The notes beneath the pieces are model-generated. The model was not told the origin of the DNA. It saw nothing but the letters and a program-made list of their open reading frames with translations, and searched no databases. A DNA stretch of 64,000 nt, taken from contig NZ_JAKKFI010000103.1 of the NCBI RefSeq assembly GCF_022230955.1, positions 1 to 64,000 of the forward strand, given 5' to 3'. Each line of letters starts with the position of its first letter. Position 1 is the stretch's first letter. Source of the stretch: Micromonospora cabrerizensis (lineage in GTDB: Bacteria; Actinomycetota; Actinomycetes; Mycobacteriales; Micromonosporaceae). The translations under genes were made by a program, and so were the position numbers. Shown here in pieces: positions 1 to 7,895 of the stretch.

Positions 1-16
1 GCCCAAAACGACGCGG

Positions 17-230
17 CCAGGCAGGACGGAAACGCCAGCCGGACAGGACCAAAAACGCCAGCCAGGCGGGACGGAAACGCCAGCCGGACAGGACCAAAAA
101 CGCCAGCCAGGCAGGACGGAAACGCCAGCCGGACAGGACCAAAAACGCCAGCCAGGCAGGACGGAAACGCCAGCCGGACAGGACCAAAAACGCCAGCCAG
201 GCAGGACGGAAACGCCAGCCGGACAGGACC
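17..230. repeat. 45-bp tandem repeat, about 4.7 copies
   Basis: The motif aacgccagccggacagg recurs exactly every 45 bases (31, 76, 121, 166, 211). Each 45-mer is itself a dimer of related 22/23-base half-units, both beginning aacgccagcc (for example 31 and 54). Copies are almost identical (one g/a change near 68). The block lies downstream of the mazG-like gene and may continue left of the window. The period is a multiple of three and the + frame is open through it, but I see no sign that it is translated. Confidence 0.95.
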
Positions 231-282
231 CACGACCGAGGCCGGGTCGGATCGCGACGGCTGGTACGAGTGCGCGCCGCTT

Positions 283-594
283 TCAGTCCGTGAGGCGGGA
301 GCGCACCTTCGCGGCGCAGGCGTCCAGGACCGTCTGCGCGTCCAGCCCCAGGCTCTCGATGGCGACCAGCGCCGTGAAGGCGACATCGGCCAACTCTGCC
401 GCGACATCATCGCGGGTGTGGGTGACGCCTTTGCGCGGATTCTGCCCGAGCAGGCCGATCCAGGCCGCCGACGCCTCCCCCGCCTCCTCGGTCAGCTTGA
501 GGATGCGGCAGGTCAGTTCGGTTTGCCCGGCGCCGTTCGCCGCGTCCAACCAGCTACGCGACGCGCGGGCCGCCTCCCAGATCGACTCGTCCAC
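283..594 (-). CDS. MazG-like nucleotide pyrophosphohydrolase
   Basis: A 103-residue all-alpha NTP pyrophosphatase-type protein. Members of the MazG/all-alpha NTP-PPase superfamily hydrolyse (d)NTPs or related nucleotides to the monophosphate and pyrophosphate using Mg2+. The two metal-binding signatures are visible: EEAGEA (E37xxE40) and AELAD (E67xxD70), in the helix-loop-helix arrangement of the family. The length fits a single-domain member. The start is GTG at 594; no good Shine-Dalgarno is visible. It stands alone, reading towards the 45-bp tandem repeat. The precise substrate cannot be told from sequence. Confidence 0.85.
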   Translation of the reverse strand: MDESIWEAARASRSWLDAANGAGQTELTCRILKLTEEAGEASAAWIGLLGQNPRKGVTHTRDDVAAELADVAFTALVAIESLGLDAQTVLDACAAKVRSRLTD

Positions 595-793
595 GGCGAC
601 CAGTCAACCCGACCGGCCCACCGACCCGTGCGACCGGGTGCGGGCGAACCCCGGATGCCCAACCACAGCGCCCGCCAGGTCAGCCACCGCAGGTAGCCGG
701 CCCCGGCCAGCGGCCGGCACCGCGCGGCACGAGGAGGGGGCCCCGGTCTGATCGGCCGGACAGCCACGCTTGACCGGCCGATCAGCACAGCCA

Positions 794-822
794 TTGACAC
801 TGGTCGACGGCGGTCCTAGGTT
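794..822 (+). promoter_or_regulatory. sigma70-type promoter of the secreted hydrolase
   Basis: A perfect TTGACA (794-799) is followed after exactly 17 bases by TAGGTT (817-822), placing the transcription start near 829, about 70 bases before the ATG at 898. It matches the housekeeping (HrdB/SigA-type) consensus. The rest of the 595-897 gap, upstream of 794, shows no gene or other element I can support. Confidence 0.7.
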
Positions 823-829
823 CAGGACG

Positions 830-843
830 CTACCGGCCGGTAG
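830..843. promoter_or_regulatory. 14-bp palindrome at the transcription start
   Basis: CTACCGGCCGGTAG is a perfect palindrome beginning one base after the predicted start of transcription from the 794-822 promoter. A dimeric repressor of the TetR type bound here would block that promoter. No candidate regulator gene is adjacent, so the regulator would be encoded elsewhere (inference). Confidence 0.5.
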
Positions 844-897
844 GCAACCGTCCCGCCTGGTCGCCCCCGGGCGACGTCCGTCCGATGGGGAGCATCG

Positions 898-2268
898 ATG
901 CTGTCCGCACCCGTTCGTACCCTCCGCCGGCTGCTCGCCACCACCGCGACGCTGACCCTCGCGGTCGGGCTGGCCGGTGCCGCGCCGGCCAGCGCCACCG
1001 GTCGCGACCCGAGGGGCGGCGAGCCGCTACCCGGGTACACCATCGAGAATCCGCCGCTGGCTCCGCTGGTCGTGGGCGGCAAACCGACGACGGTACGGCA
1101 GGGCGTGCACCGCCACGCCGGGTACATCATCGAGGTCCCCGCCCGGTGGAACGGTGACCTGGTGATGTGGGCGCACGGCTACCGCGGCCAGGGCACGGTG
1201 CTCTCGCCGGAGCAGCCGGGCTTCGGGCTGCGCCAGCGAGTGCTGGAACAGGGGTACGCGTGGGCGTCGTCCTCGTACGACCGCAACGGCTTCGACATCC
1301 GGTCCGGGGTGCTGGGCACCAAGGATCTCGCCGACCACTTCGGGCGGACGGTCCGCCGGCCGCAGCACACCTACGTCGCCGGGGTGTCGATGGGTGGGTA
1401 CGTCATCGGGCGCTCGCTGGAGCAGTATCCCGGCTTCTACGACGGGGCGCTGCCGATGTGCGGGGTGCTCGGTGACCAGACCCTGCTGGACTTCTACCTG
1501 GACTACAACCTGGTCGCGCAGACACTCGCCGGGGTGCCGGCCTATCCGACACCGGCCGACTACCTGACCAACGCGGTGCCCCGCATCCAGGTGGCGCTCG
1601 GTCTGGCCGGGTTGACTCCCACCGGGCCGGACACCACCACCGAGCGGGGCCAGCAACTGCGGGCGATCACGGTGAACCGTTCCGGCGGGCCGCGCCCGGG
1701 AGCCGACGCCGCGTTCGCGGTGTGGAAGGACTTCCTCTTCTCGATCAGCGTGCCCACCAGCAGCGGCAACTCCCCCGCCCAGCGGCCCGGTCAGCTGTCC
1801 ACGAACCTGCTCACCCGGTACGCCCCGAACAGCCCGGTGAACGTCAACGCCGCCGTGCCGCGGGTCGCCCCGGAGAACGTCGTGCAGCGGCTCCTGCCGA
1901 CGCTGACCGAGGTGCCGCGGATCGCCGGTCGACCCACCGCGCCGGTGCTCAGCCTGCACGGCCTCGGTGACCTGTTCGTCCCGTTCAGCATGGAGCAGGC
2001 GTACGCCGCTGACGTGGCGCGCAACGGCCGCGGCAAGCTGGTGGTCCAGCGGGCCATCCGGGCCACGCAGCACTGCGAGTTCTCCCCGGCGGAGGCCGGC
2101 GCCGCCTGGGACGACCTGACCTCCTGGGTACGCACCGGCAAGCGCCCGGCCGGTGACACCGTGACCGACCCGGCGGTGGTGGCCCGGCCGGACTACGGCT
2201 GCCGGTTCAGCGACCGCGACGCGTACGCCGCCGGCGTCGGCACCCGACGGCTCTACCCCGCCTGCTGA
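898..2268 (+). CDS. secreted alpha/beta hydrolase
   Basis: A 456-residue protein with an N-terminal signal peptide (RTLRR, a hydrophobic stretch, then ASA near residue 34), so it is exported. The hydrolase fold is shown by the nucleophile elbow GVSMGG (Ser164), a late acidic residue in LHGLGDLFVPF (Asp358) and a histidine in TQHCEF (His392), in the order of a Ser-Asp-His triad. An early HGYRG motif may form the oxyanion hole. The ATG at 898 has ggggag at 885-890 as ribosome site. It has its own promoter and palindromic operator and ends in a strong hairpin. The substrate is unknown; an esterase or peptidase-like activity is possible. Confidence 0.85.
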   Translation: MLSAPVRTLRRLLATTATLTLAVGLAGAAPASATGRDPRGGEPLPGYTIENPPLAPLVVGGKPTTVRQGVHRHAGYIIEVPARWNGDLVMWAHGYRGQGTVLSPEQPGFGLRQRVLEQGYAWASSSYDRNGFDIRSGVLGTKDLADHFGRTVRRPQHTYVAGVSMGGYVIGRSLEQYPGFYDGALPMCGVLGDQTLLDFYLDYNLVAQTLAGVPAYPTPADYLTNAVPRIQVALGLAGLTPTGPDTTTERGQQLRAITVNRSGGPRPGADAAFAVWKDFLFSISVPTSSGNSPAQRPGQLSTNLLTRYAPNSPVNVNAAVPRVAPENVVQRLLPTLTEVPRIAGRPTAPVLSLHGLGDLFVPFSMEQAYAADVARNGRGKLVVQRAIRATQHCEFSPAEAGAAWDDLTSWVRTGKRPAGDTVTDPAVVARPDYGCRFSDRDAYAAGVGTRRLYPAC

Positions 2269-2300
2269 GCCACCCGACCGACACGAAACCCGGACAGCAC

Positions 2301-2340
2301 GAAACCGGCCGGCTCCCGTCAAGGGGAGCCGGCCGGTTTC
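2301..2340. terminator. bidirectional hairpin terminator
   Basis: A perfect 17-bp stem starting gaaaccggcc with a 6-base loop (2318-2323), between the convergent genes ending at 2268 and 2351. The 5' A-run and 3' T-run make it usable from both strands. Confidence 0.9.
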
Positions 2341-2350
2341 TGTGCGGGTG

Positions 2351-3064
2351 TCACCACATCTGCTGGACGATGTCCGCCGCCTGCTCCTCCCACTGCGCGT
2401 ACGCGTAGGGGAAGGCCGAGACCTGGACGGTCTGCGCGGCGGTGGTCAGCGGCAGGTCCTGCCAGCCGCCGACGTTCTTGAGTGCGGTGAAGAACGCCGT
2501 GGCGGCGTACTCCGGGTCGGTGATCTGGTCGGGCGTGCCCCAACCGGACGACGGGCGCTGCTGGAACAGGCCCTGCGAGTCGTGGTCGTTGTACGCGCCG
2601 AGGTGGCCGAGGTTGTACAGCTTCGACTCCTGCAGCGAGGTGGCGACGCCGATCACCGCGCCCCGGTCACCGACGCCGGTCTTCTTGGCGGCGTCGACGA
2701 TCTTGCGGGCGTTGGCCAGTTGCGCGTCGTCGAGCGGTACCCGCGACTGGGCACCCTCGATGCCGTGTGGGATCAGCTGGTCGCGGCTCGGCTTGCCCGC
2801 CGGCGGCTTGCCGGTGGCGGAGCCGGTGGTCAGGCCCGACTCGACGGGCTGGTCGTCCTGGCTGGCCGTGGTGGCGGCCTTGCCGGTGGCGCGGTCGATG
2901 GCGGCGACGGCGCCCTGGTGCGGGCCGGTGGTGACGGGGGCGGCGACCGCGGTCGGCGCGAGCGCCAGACCACCGAGGGCGGCCACACCCGCCACGCTCA
3001 GTGCGGTCTTGCGGTACGAGTCCTTAGCGATGGCGGGGAGCCATCGAGTGAAGTCGACCTTCAC
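2351..3064 (-). CDS. secreted lysozyme/transglycosylase-like protein
   Basis: A 237-residue exported protein. The signal peptide covers about residues 1-42 (KDSYRKTALSV, hydrophobic core, AVAAP). A low-complexity Thr/Gly/Pro linker follows to about residue 95. The C-terminal domain contains SLQESKLYN, GAYNDHDSQGLFQQRPS and a conserved WGTP step, a layout seen in actinomycete cell-wall hydrolase-like proteins; the Glu of LQESK would be the candidate general acid. The start is GTG at 3064, preceded by gagagg ten bases upstream. The 237-bp region before it carries the promoter but no recognisable riboswitch. Activity on peptidoglycan is inferred. Confidence 0.7.
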   Translation of the reverse strand: MKVDFTRWLPAIAKDSYRKTALSVAGVAALGGLALAPTAVAAPVTTGPHQGAVAAIDRATGKAATTASQDDQPVESGLTTGSATGKPPAGKPSRDQLIPHGIEGAQSRVPLDDAQLANARKIVDAAKKTGVGDRGAVIGVATSLQESKLYNLGHLGAYNDHDSQGLFQQRPSSGWGTPDQITDPEYAATAFFTALKNVGGWQDLPLTTAAQTVQVSAFPYAYAQWEEQAADIVQQMW

Positions 3065-3301
3065 GATGGTTGCCCTCTCGATCGTGCGGAGCGCTCCGGG
3101 GTGAACACTCCTCGGGAGATGACCGCGGAAAAGCGTTTGGGCTCCGGCGGTACGGGGGACACAACCAGGTTCACGTGTCGGTCATTCCGGAAATGCCGGG
3201 GCCGGGGTGCGGTGCGGTCCCGGTCACCCCGGGAAATGGGACGGTCGACCGCAGCGGCGCACCGAAACGGACGTTCGACGCAGGGGTGACGACCCGGCAG
3301 A

Positions 3302-4432
3302 TCAGGTGCCGTACGCCGTGCCGTGGCGGACCAGCACGTGCCAGAGCTGCTTGAGGTGTTGCAGGGTGTCCGCGATCGGGCCGCGGTCCGCCCACCGGTG
3401 CGGTTCGGCGACCACCGAGGCCGCCGCCCGACCGATCAGCGCCGCGTCCACCGGCTCACCCGCCCGGGCGAACTCCCGGTGCACCCGAGCTGCCAACACC
3501 GGGATCGCGGGACCCCGGAACTCCGCGTCGACCCGGTCGACGGCCAGCACGAAGCCCGGGTGCCACCGCAACGGGAAACCGTGCCGCTGCGCGATCGATT
3601 CCAGCGTCGCGCCGGTCGGGGTGCCGGCGAAGGACGGGTCCACCACCAGCGCCTCGACGTCGTACGCGAGATCGAGCGTGCCGTGGACCTGGGCCTCCAC
3701 GTAGTCGTCCAACGCGCGACCGACCGTGCCCGGGCCGGTCGGCGGGTCCAGCAACGTCCGCGCCAGCGTGGCGAGGTCGGTCCCGGCACGTCCCAGGCAC
3801 TCGCCGGTGGCGGCGACGCCGGCCAGGAGCCCGGCGAGCACCGCCTCGAACGCGTCGGCCGTGCCCACCACTGTCGGGCTGAGGTGGCTGTCCCCGAGGC
3901 AGAAGGTCGCCCGGCTCAGCACCGGGGGGCGCAGCCGCAGGTGGCAGGAGCCGAAGCGGGGGCAGGCGCCGTCCGCGTGGTCGAGCAGGTTCAGGCCGCC
4001 GTACGTGGGCCGCTGCGCCGATGTCACGCCGGGCCGCTGGTACGCACCGTCGAACATCCGGTGCTCCCAGCGGTCCCGGTCACCACCGGGGTACGCGGTG
4101 AGCCCACCGTTGGAGATGCCGGTGACGAACTGGCTGCGGTACGCCCCGTCCCCGGCCAGGGCGTCGGCGACAGTCCGGCCGTCGGCGCACAACCGGTCGG
4201 GGTGGAAGTTGACGGTCAGCCGCCCGGACCCGATGGCGGCCAGCAGATGCTCCGGGCGGTGGACGTCGTCGGCGGTGGCGGTGGCGAGGTGCCGGGCGAT
4301 GGTGGCCAGCGCGGCAGGACGCTCGACCACGGCCAACGACCGCACGTACGCGACGGCAGCCGTCTGCGCCGGGGTGAGAGCGGCGACGCGCAGCCCGCCC
4401 CGCTCAGACGTCACCGTCACGTCCGGGGCCAT
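3302..4432 (-). CDS. DUF3626-type protein
   Basis: A 376-residue protein with the features I associate with DUF3626: VNFHPDR near residue 75, a GxYxSQFxTGxSNGGL stretch, YGGLNLL followed by a G-CPRFGSCHLRL block, and a conserved HGxPLRWHPGFVL motif. There is no signal peptide or membrane segment, so it is probably cytoplasmic. The biochemical function of the family is not known to me. The start ATG overlaps the end of the VOC gene by 29 bases, which implies co-transcription with it. Confidence 0.7.
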   Translation of the reverse strand: MAPDVTVTSERGGLRVAALTPAQTAAVAYVRSLAVVERPAALATIARHLATATADDVHRPEHLLAAIGSGRLTVNFHPDRLCADGRTVADALAGDGAYRSQFVTGISNGGLTAYPGGDRDRWEHRMFDGAYQRPGVTSAQRPTYGGLNLLDHADGACPRFGSCHLRLRPPVLSRATFCLGDSHLSPTVVGTADAFEAVLAGLLAGVAATGECLGRAGTDLATLARTLLDPPTGPGTVGRALDDYVEAQVHGTLDLAYDVEALVVDPSFAGTPTGATLESIAQRHGFPLRWHPGFVLAVDRVDAEFRGPAIPVLAARVHREFARAGEPVDAALIGRAAASVVAEPHRWADRGPIADTLQHLKQLWHVLVRHGTAYGT

Positions 4433-4859
4433 CGCCGTCCCGCCCGGGGCCCAGCTCCTGAAAGATGGTGATGTGCAGGTCGGCCGGGGCGTCGAGGCGG
4501 GAGTTGAGCGACTGCCACGGCGTGCGGGTGGGCGGGGCGACCTCGCTCGCCCCGGCGGCGACCAACCGGGCGGTGGTCGCCTCGGCGTCGTCCACCTCGA
4601 AGGCCACCCGGAGGCGGGGCGCGACCTGCCGACCCACCTCGACCTCGTCGATCATGCGCTTCTGCGCCGGGTTGGCGATCTCCAGGGTGGCGCGGCCGGC
4701 GTCGAGGATCACCACCCGGGCGTCGCCGTCACCGGTGAACGCCGCCTCCTCGGGCAGGCCGAGTGCGTCCCGGAAGAACGCGACGGCAGCGTCGTGGTCG
4801 GCGGCCTCCACCACGAGTCGCAGCTGGCGGACAACGGGGGCGGGCGAGTCGGCGGCCAT
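4404..4859 (-). CDS. VOC/glyoxalase-family protein
   Basis: A 151-residue protein with a glyoxalase/bleomycin-resistance fold: RQLRLVVEAADHDAAVAFF opening strand-helix, GLPEEAAF, a central ARVVILDAGRATLEI strand with a metal-position Glu, and RLRVAFEVDDAE beginning the second module. The start chosen is MAADSPAP at 4859 because homologous VOC proteins begin shortly before the first strand; an upstream in-frame ATG at 4955 would add 32 unrelated residues. aggatcc lies before this start. It heads an operon with the DUF3626 gene and faces trmO across the concentric inverted repeat at 4933-4975. The substrate is unknown. Confidence 0.75.
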   Translation of the reverse strand: MAADSPAPVVRQLRLVVEAADHDAAVAFFRDALGLPEEAAFTGDGDARVVILDAGRATLEIANPAQKRMIDEVEVGRQVAPRLRVAFEVDDAEATTARLVAAGASEVAPPTRTPWQSLNSRLDAPADLHITIFQELGPGRDGDGPGRDGDV

Positions 4860-4932
4860 GTTCGGGATCCTAGGGTCTGTGTCAAAGCCCCTGGCCGGCC
4901 TGCGGCGGGCCCGCACGACGACCGGCCGCGTT

Positions 4933-4975
4933 GGATATTCGCCCAGATACGACACCGGTATCCGAACGAATATCC
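4933..4975. promoter_or_regulatory. concentric double inverted repeat
   Basis: An outer 9-bp inverted repeat, GGATATTCG (4933-4941) with CGAATATCC (4967-4975), encloses an inner one, GATAC (4946-4950) with GTATC (4958-4962). Both share the same centre (4954) with equal 4-base gaps on each side. It is noticeably AT-rich against its surroundings and lies between the divergent VOC (-) and trmO-like (+) genes, so it is a strong operator candidate. Confidence 0.6.
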
Positions 4976-5071
4976 GCCTTGCCGGACCGCCAGCCGCGTC
5001 CCCAACCTCTCTGGGCAGAAGACCTAGCCCCGCCGTGCGGTTAGGTTGGGACCGTCCAGAGGGGAGCGAGC

Positions 5072-5500
5072 GTGGTCGAGGCGGCGAGCGATGACACGTA
5101 CCTGCTGCGCCCGGTCGGGCGGGTCGCCTCGCCGTTGACCGACGCGGCCAGCGCGCCCCGGCAGGGCGACGAGGGTGCGCCGGCGGCGTGGCTGATCTTC
5201 GACGCCCCGGTCGAACGGGCCCTGCGCGACCTGCGCGTCGGCGCGGAGGTGTTGGTGCTGACCTGGTTGGACCGCGCCCGGCGCGACGTGCTGGCGGTGC
5301 ACCCGCGCGGCGACGGGAGCCGGCCGGAGACCGGGGTGTTCAGCACCCGCTCCCCGCACCGGCCCAACCCGATCGGGCTGCACCGGGTGCGGGTCCTCGC
5401 GGTGGACGGCCTGCGTGTCCAGGTGGCCGACCTGGAGGCCCTCGACGGGACCCCGGTCCTGGACGTCAAGCCGGTGCTGGGCGCGGTCGACGAACGCTGA
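5072..5500 (+). CDS. trmO: TrmO-type tRNA (t6A37) methyltransferase
   Basis: A 142-residue single-domain protein of the TsaA/TrmO (VirR-like beta-barrel) family, which uses S-adenosylmethionine to methylate N6-threonylcarbamoyladenosine at position 37 of certain tRNAs. The hallmark GVFSTRSPHRPNPIGLHRVR is present at about residues 89-108, together with the opening RPVGRVASPL and a DGTPVLDVKP ending. E. coli TrmO has an extra C-terminal domain that is missing here, as is common in actinobacteria. The GTG at 5072 follows gaggggagc. A TAGGTT -10-like hexamer lies at 5045-5050. Role by family; the tRNA target is not proven. Confidence 0.8.
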   Translation: MVEAASDDTYLLRPVGRVASPLTDAASAPRQGDEGAPAAWLIFDAPVERALRDLRVGAEVLVLTWLDRARRDVLAVHPRGDGSRPETGVFSTRSPHRPNPIGLHRVRVLAVDGLRVQVADLEALDGTPVLDVKPVLGAVDER

Positions 5501-5503
5501 GCC

Positions 5504-5539
5504 GTCGACCGCGCGCCAGCAGGCGGGCGCGCGGTCGAC
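5504..5539. terminator. hairpin between convergent genes
   Basis: gtcgaccgcgcgcc (5504-5517) pairs perfectly with 5526-5539 across an 8-base loop, directly after the trmO stop and facing the MBL gene. The 3' half of the loop and arm (aggcgggcgcg) is repeated immediately downstream at 5540-5550. Confidence 0.75.
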
Positions 5540-5557
5540 AGGCGGGCGCGCCGAGGC

Positions 5558-6187
5558 TCAGTGGCCGCGAGCCAGCCACTCCGGCAGGTGGGGCGCCTCC
5601 GCGCCGATCGTGGTGTCGTCGCCGTGACCGGTGTGCACGACCGTCTCCGCCGGCAGGGTGAGCAGGCGGGTGCGGATCGACTGGACGATGGTGTCGAAGT
5701 CGCTGTACGAGCGGCCCGTCGCACCCGGACCCCCGGCGAAGAGCGTGTCGCCGGTGAACACCACGCCCAGATCGGGGGCGTGGAAGCTGCACGCGCCGGG
5801 GCTGTGCCCGGGGGTGTGCAGCACCCGAAGCGTCGTGCCGCCGACCTCGATGTCCTGCCCGTCGAGCAACTCGCCGTGCGGCGGCAGGTGCGGGTGGACC
5901 ATGTCCCACAACACCCGGTCGGCGGTGTGCAGCAGCACCGGCGCGCCGGTGGCCTCGGCCAGCTCGGGTGCGACCCGGACGTGGTCGTCGTGGGCGTGGG
6001 TGGCCAGGATCGCCCGGACCTGGCGGTCACCCACCAGGGCGAGGATCGCGGCCACGTCGTGCGGCGCGTCCAGGACGACGCACTCCCGGTCGTCGCCGAT
6101 CACCCAGACGTTGTTGTCGACGTCGAAGGTCTGCCCGTCCAGGGAGAACGTGCCGGAGGTGACCGCGCGGTCGATCCGGGCGGTCAC
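5558..6187 (-). CDS. MBL-fold hydrolase coupled to mycothiol formaldehyde dehydrogenase
   Basis: A 209-residue metallo-beta-lactamase-fold enzyme with the full zinc signature: THAHDDH, a later HTPGHSPG histidine, FTGDTLF aspartate and a C-terminal HTGHGDD. It resembles glyoxalase II-type thioester hydrolases. It starts at GTG 6187, sharing the four bases GTGA with the stop of the mycothiol dehydrogenase, so translation is coupled. The same pairing occurs in mycobacteria (Rv2259-Rv2260). The likely job is downstream processing of the S-formylmycothiol product or a related mycothiol thioester (inference). The apparent longer upstream reading frame is a shadow of the dehydrogenase gene. Confidence 0.85.
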   Translation of the reverse strand: MTARIDRAVTSGTFSLDGQTFDVDNNVWVIGDDRECVVLDAPHDVAAILALVGDRQVRAILATHAHDDHVRVAPELAEATGAPVLLHTADRVLWDMVHPHLPPHGELLDGQDIEVGGTTLRVLHTPGHSPGACSFHAPDLGVVFTGDTLFAGGPGATGRSYSDFDTIVQSIRTRLLTLPAETVVHTGHGDDTTIGAEAPHLPEWLARGH

Positions 6188-7272
6188 GGGAACACCACCA
6201 CCGAGCGGAGGACGTCGCCGTGGTGCATCCGCTCGAACGCGTTCTCGACCTGGTCGAGCGCGATCTCCTCGGTGACGAACGCGTCCAGGTCGAGGCGTCC
6301 CTGAAGGTACAGCTCGGTGAGCATCGGGAAGTCCCGGCTGGGCAGGCAGTCGCCGTACCAGCTGGACTTGAGGGCGCCGCCGCGCCCGAAGACGTCCAGC
6401 AGCGGCAGCTCGATCTGCATCTGCGGGGTCGGTACGCCGACCAGCACCACCGTGCCGGCGAGATCCCGGGCGTAGAACGCCTGCTTCCACGTCTCCGGTC
6501 GACCCACCGCGTCGATCACCACGTCGGCGCCGAAGCCGCCCGTGGCGGCCCGGATGGCCTCGACCGGGTCGGTCTCCGAGGCGTTCACGGTGTGCGTGGC
6601 GCCGAACTGACGCGCCCACTCCAGTTTGCGGCTGTCGGTGTCCACCGCGACGATCGTGGTGGCGCCGGCGAGGGCCGCACCGACGACCGCCGCGTCCCCG
6701 ACACCGCCGCAGCCGATCACCGCGACCGAGTCGCCGCGGGTGACGTTGCCGGTGTTCATCGCCGCGCCGAGCCCGGCCATCACACCGCAGCCGAGCAGAC
6801 CCACGGCGGCCGGTCGGGCCGCCGGGTTGACCTTCGTGCACTGCCCCGCGTGCACCAGGGTCTTCTCGGCGAACGCGCCGATGCCCAGCGCCGGTGCGAG
6901 TTCGGTGCCGTCGGTGAGGGTCATCCGCTGGGTGGCGTTGTGGGTGTTGAAGCAGTACCAGGGGCGACCCCGGCGGCAGGCGCGGCAGACCCCGCAGACC
7001 GCACGCCAGTTGAGGACCACGAAGTCACCCGGGGCGACGTCGGTGACGCCCTCACCCACCTGCTCGACGATGCCCGCCGCCTCGTGGCCGAGCAGGAACG
7101 GGTAGTCGTCGTTGATGCCGCCCTCGCGGTAGTGCAGGTCGGTGTGGCAGACGCCGCAGGACTGGATCCGGACGACGGCCTCACCGGGGCCGGGATCGGG
7201 CACCACGATGGTGGTGACCTCGACCGGTGCTCCCTTGCTGCGGGAGATGACTCCCCGGACTTCCTGGCTCAC
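6184..7272 (-). CDS. mscR: S-(hydroxymethyl)mycothiol dehydrogenase
   Basis: A 362-residue zinc-dependent, NAD-linked medium-chain alcohol dehydrogenase that oxidises the spontaneous adduct of formaldehyde and mycothiol (also called AdhE2/MscR). Visible features are the catalytic zinc site CGVCHTD and GHEAAG, the structural zinc cysteines [15 protein letters not shown], the conserved LGCGVMAG and the Rossmann motif GCGGVGDA. The length is typical. The start is GTG at 7272, five bases after an AGGAGG ribosome site; longer frames upstream lack homology. It forms a translationally coupled pair with the MBL hydrolase, a formaldehyde-detoxification unit specific to mycothiol-making actinobacteria. 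Confidence 0.9.
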   Translation of the reverse strand: MSQEVRGVISRSKGAPVEVTTIVVPDPGPGEAVVRIQSCGVCHTDLHYREGGINDDYPFLLGHEAAGIVEQVGEGVTDVAPGDFVVLNWRAVCGVCRACRRGRPWYCFNTHNATQRMTLTDGTELAPALGIGAFAEKTLVHAGQCTKVNPAARPAAVGLLGCGVMAGLGAAMNTGNVTRGDSVAVIGCGGVGDAAVVGAALAGATTIVAVDTDSRKLEWARQFGATHTVNASETDPVEAIRAATGGFGADVVIDAVGRPETWKQAFYARDLAGTVVLVGVPTPQMQIELPLLDVFGRGGALKSSWYGDCLPSRDFPMLTELYLQGRLDLDAFVTEEIALDQVENAFERMHHGDVLRSVVVFP

Positions 7273-7456
7273 TTCGCCTCCTGCTGGTGGTCTGCGGCAG
7301 GGCCGGGCGCCGGGTGGGCGGGTGCGCCACGGGCTCGGCGGCGGGCCCCCGGCGAACCTACCGCGACCACCACGGCCAGCCCAGCCGGCCCGGCGGTTAT
7401 CGGGGGCGGTCCCGGGTACGCGGGCCGCATTGCGACCACGGCCATCGGGAGTGACC

Positions 7457-7879
7457 ATGAAGCTCGCACACCTGCCGTTGCGGGTCAGCATCGGCGCGTA
7501 CTTTCTCAACTCGGGTCTGGGCAAGCGCAACCTGGAGGGCGCCGCCGCTGAGGGGATGCACGGGATGGCGGTCGCCGCCATGCCCCAGCTCGGCCAGTTC
7601 GAGCCGGCGCGCTTCGCCAAGCTGCTGGCGTACTCGGAGATCGCGCTGGGGGCCGCGCTGCTCGCGCCGTTCGTCCCGGCGCCGTTGGTCGGGCTCGGCC
7701 TGACCGGGTTCGGCGCGGGCCTGGCGCAGCTCTACCTGAAGACGCCGGGGATGCGGGAGCCCGGCAGCATCCGCCCGACGCAGCAGGGCGCGGGGCTCGC
7801 GAAGGACGTCTGGCTGATCGGCGCCGGGCTGACCCTGGTGCTGGAGGGGCTGACCCACGGCCGTCGGCGGCACCGCTGA
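7457..7879 (+). CDS. DoxX-like membrane protein
   Basis: A 140-residue membrane protein with about four hydrophobic segments: [13 protein letters not shown] near the N terminus, [33 protein letters not shown] and [16 protein letters not shown] at the end. Charge pattern and length fit the DoxX/DoxD-like family, often linked to redox or thiol balance, but no catalytic residues can be named. The start is ATG 7457 after ggga. It diverges from the mycothiol dehydrogenase gene and lies 16 bases before the ltrA-like gene in the same direction, so the two may be co-transcribed. Confidence 0.7.
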   Translation: MKLAHLPLRVSIGAYFLNSGLGKRNLEGAAAEGMHGMAVAAMPQLGQFEPARFAKLLAYSEIALGAALLAPFVPAPLVGLGLTGFGAGLAQLYLKTPGMREPGSIRPTQQGAGLAKDVWLIGAGLTLVLEGLTHGRRRHR

Positions 7880-7895
7880 GCGCTGAGACGTTCCG

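Noticed and set aside
17-230. Possible CRISPR array
   Set aside because: Units are contiguous with no unique spacers, and no cas genes are nearby.
1-696. A + strand frame open from the window edge through the 45-bp repeats (15-residue repeats)
   Set aside because: It continues antisense through the mazG-like gene, has no start in the window and no family features.
1027-2322. A 431-residue - strand frame opposite the secreted hydrolase
   Set aside because: No motifs; Gly/Arg/Val-rich antisense shadow that crosses the hydrolase terminator.
3065-3301. Possible c-di-AMP riboswitch before the lysozyme-like gene
   Set aside because: The terminal GACAGCTcACCt-type block and the other ordered ydaO motifs are absent on either strand.
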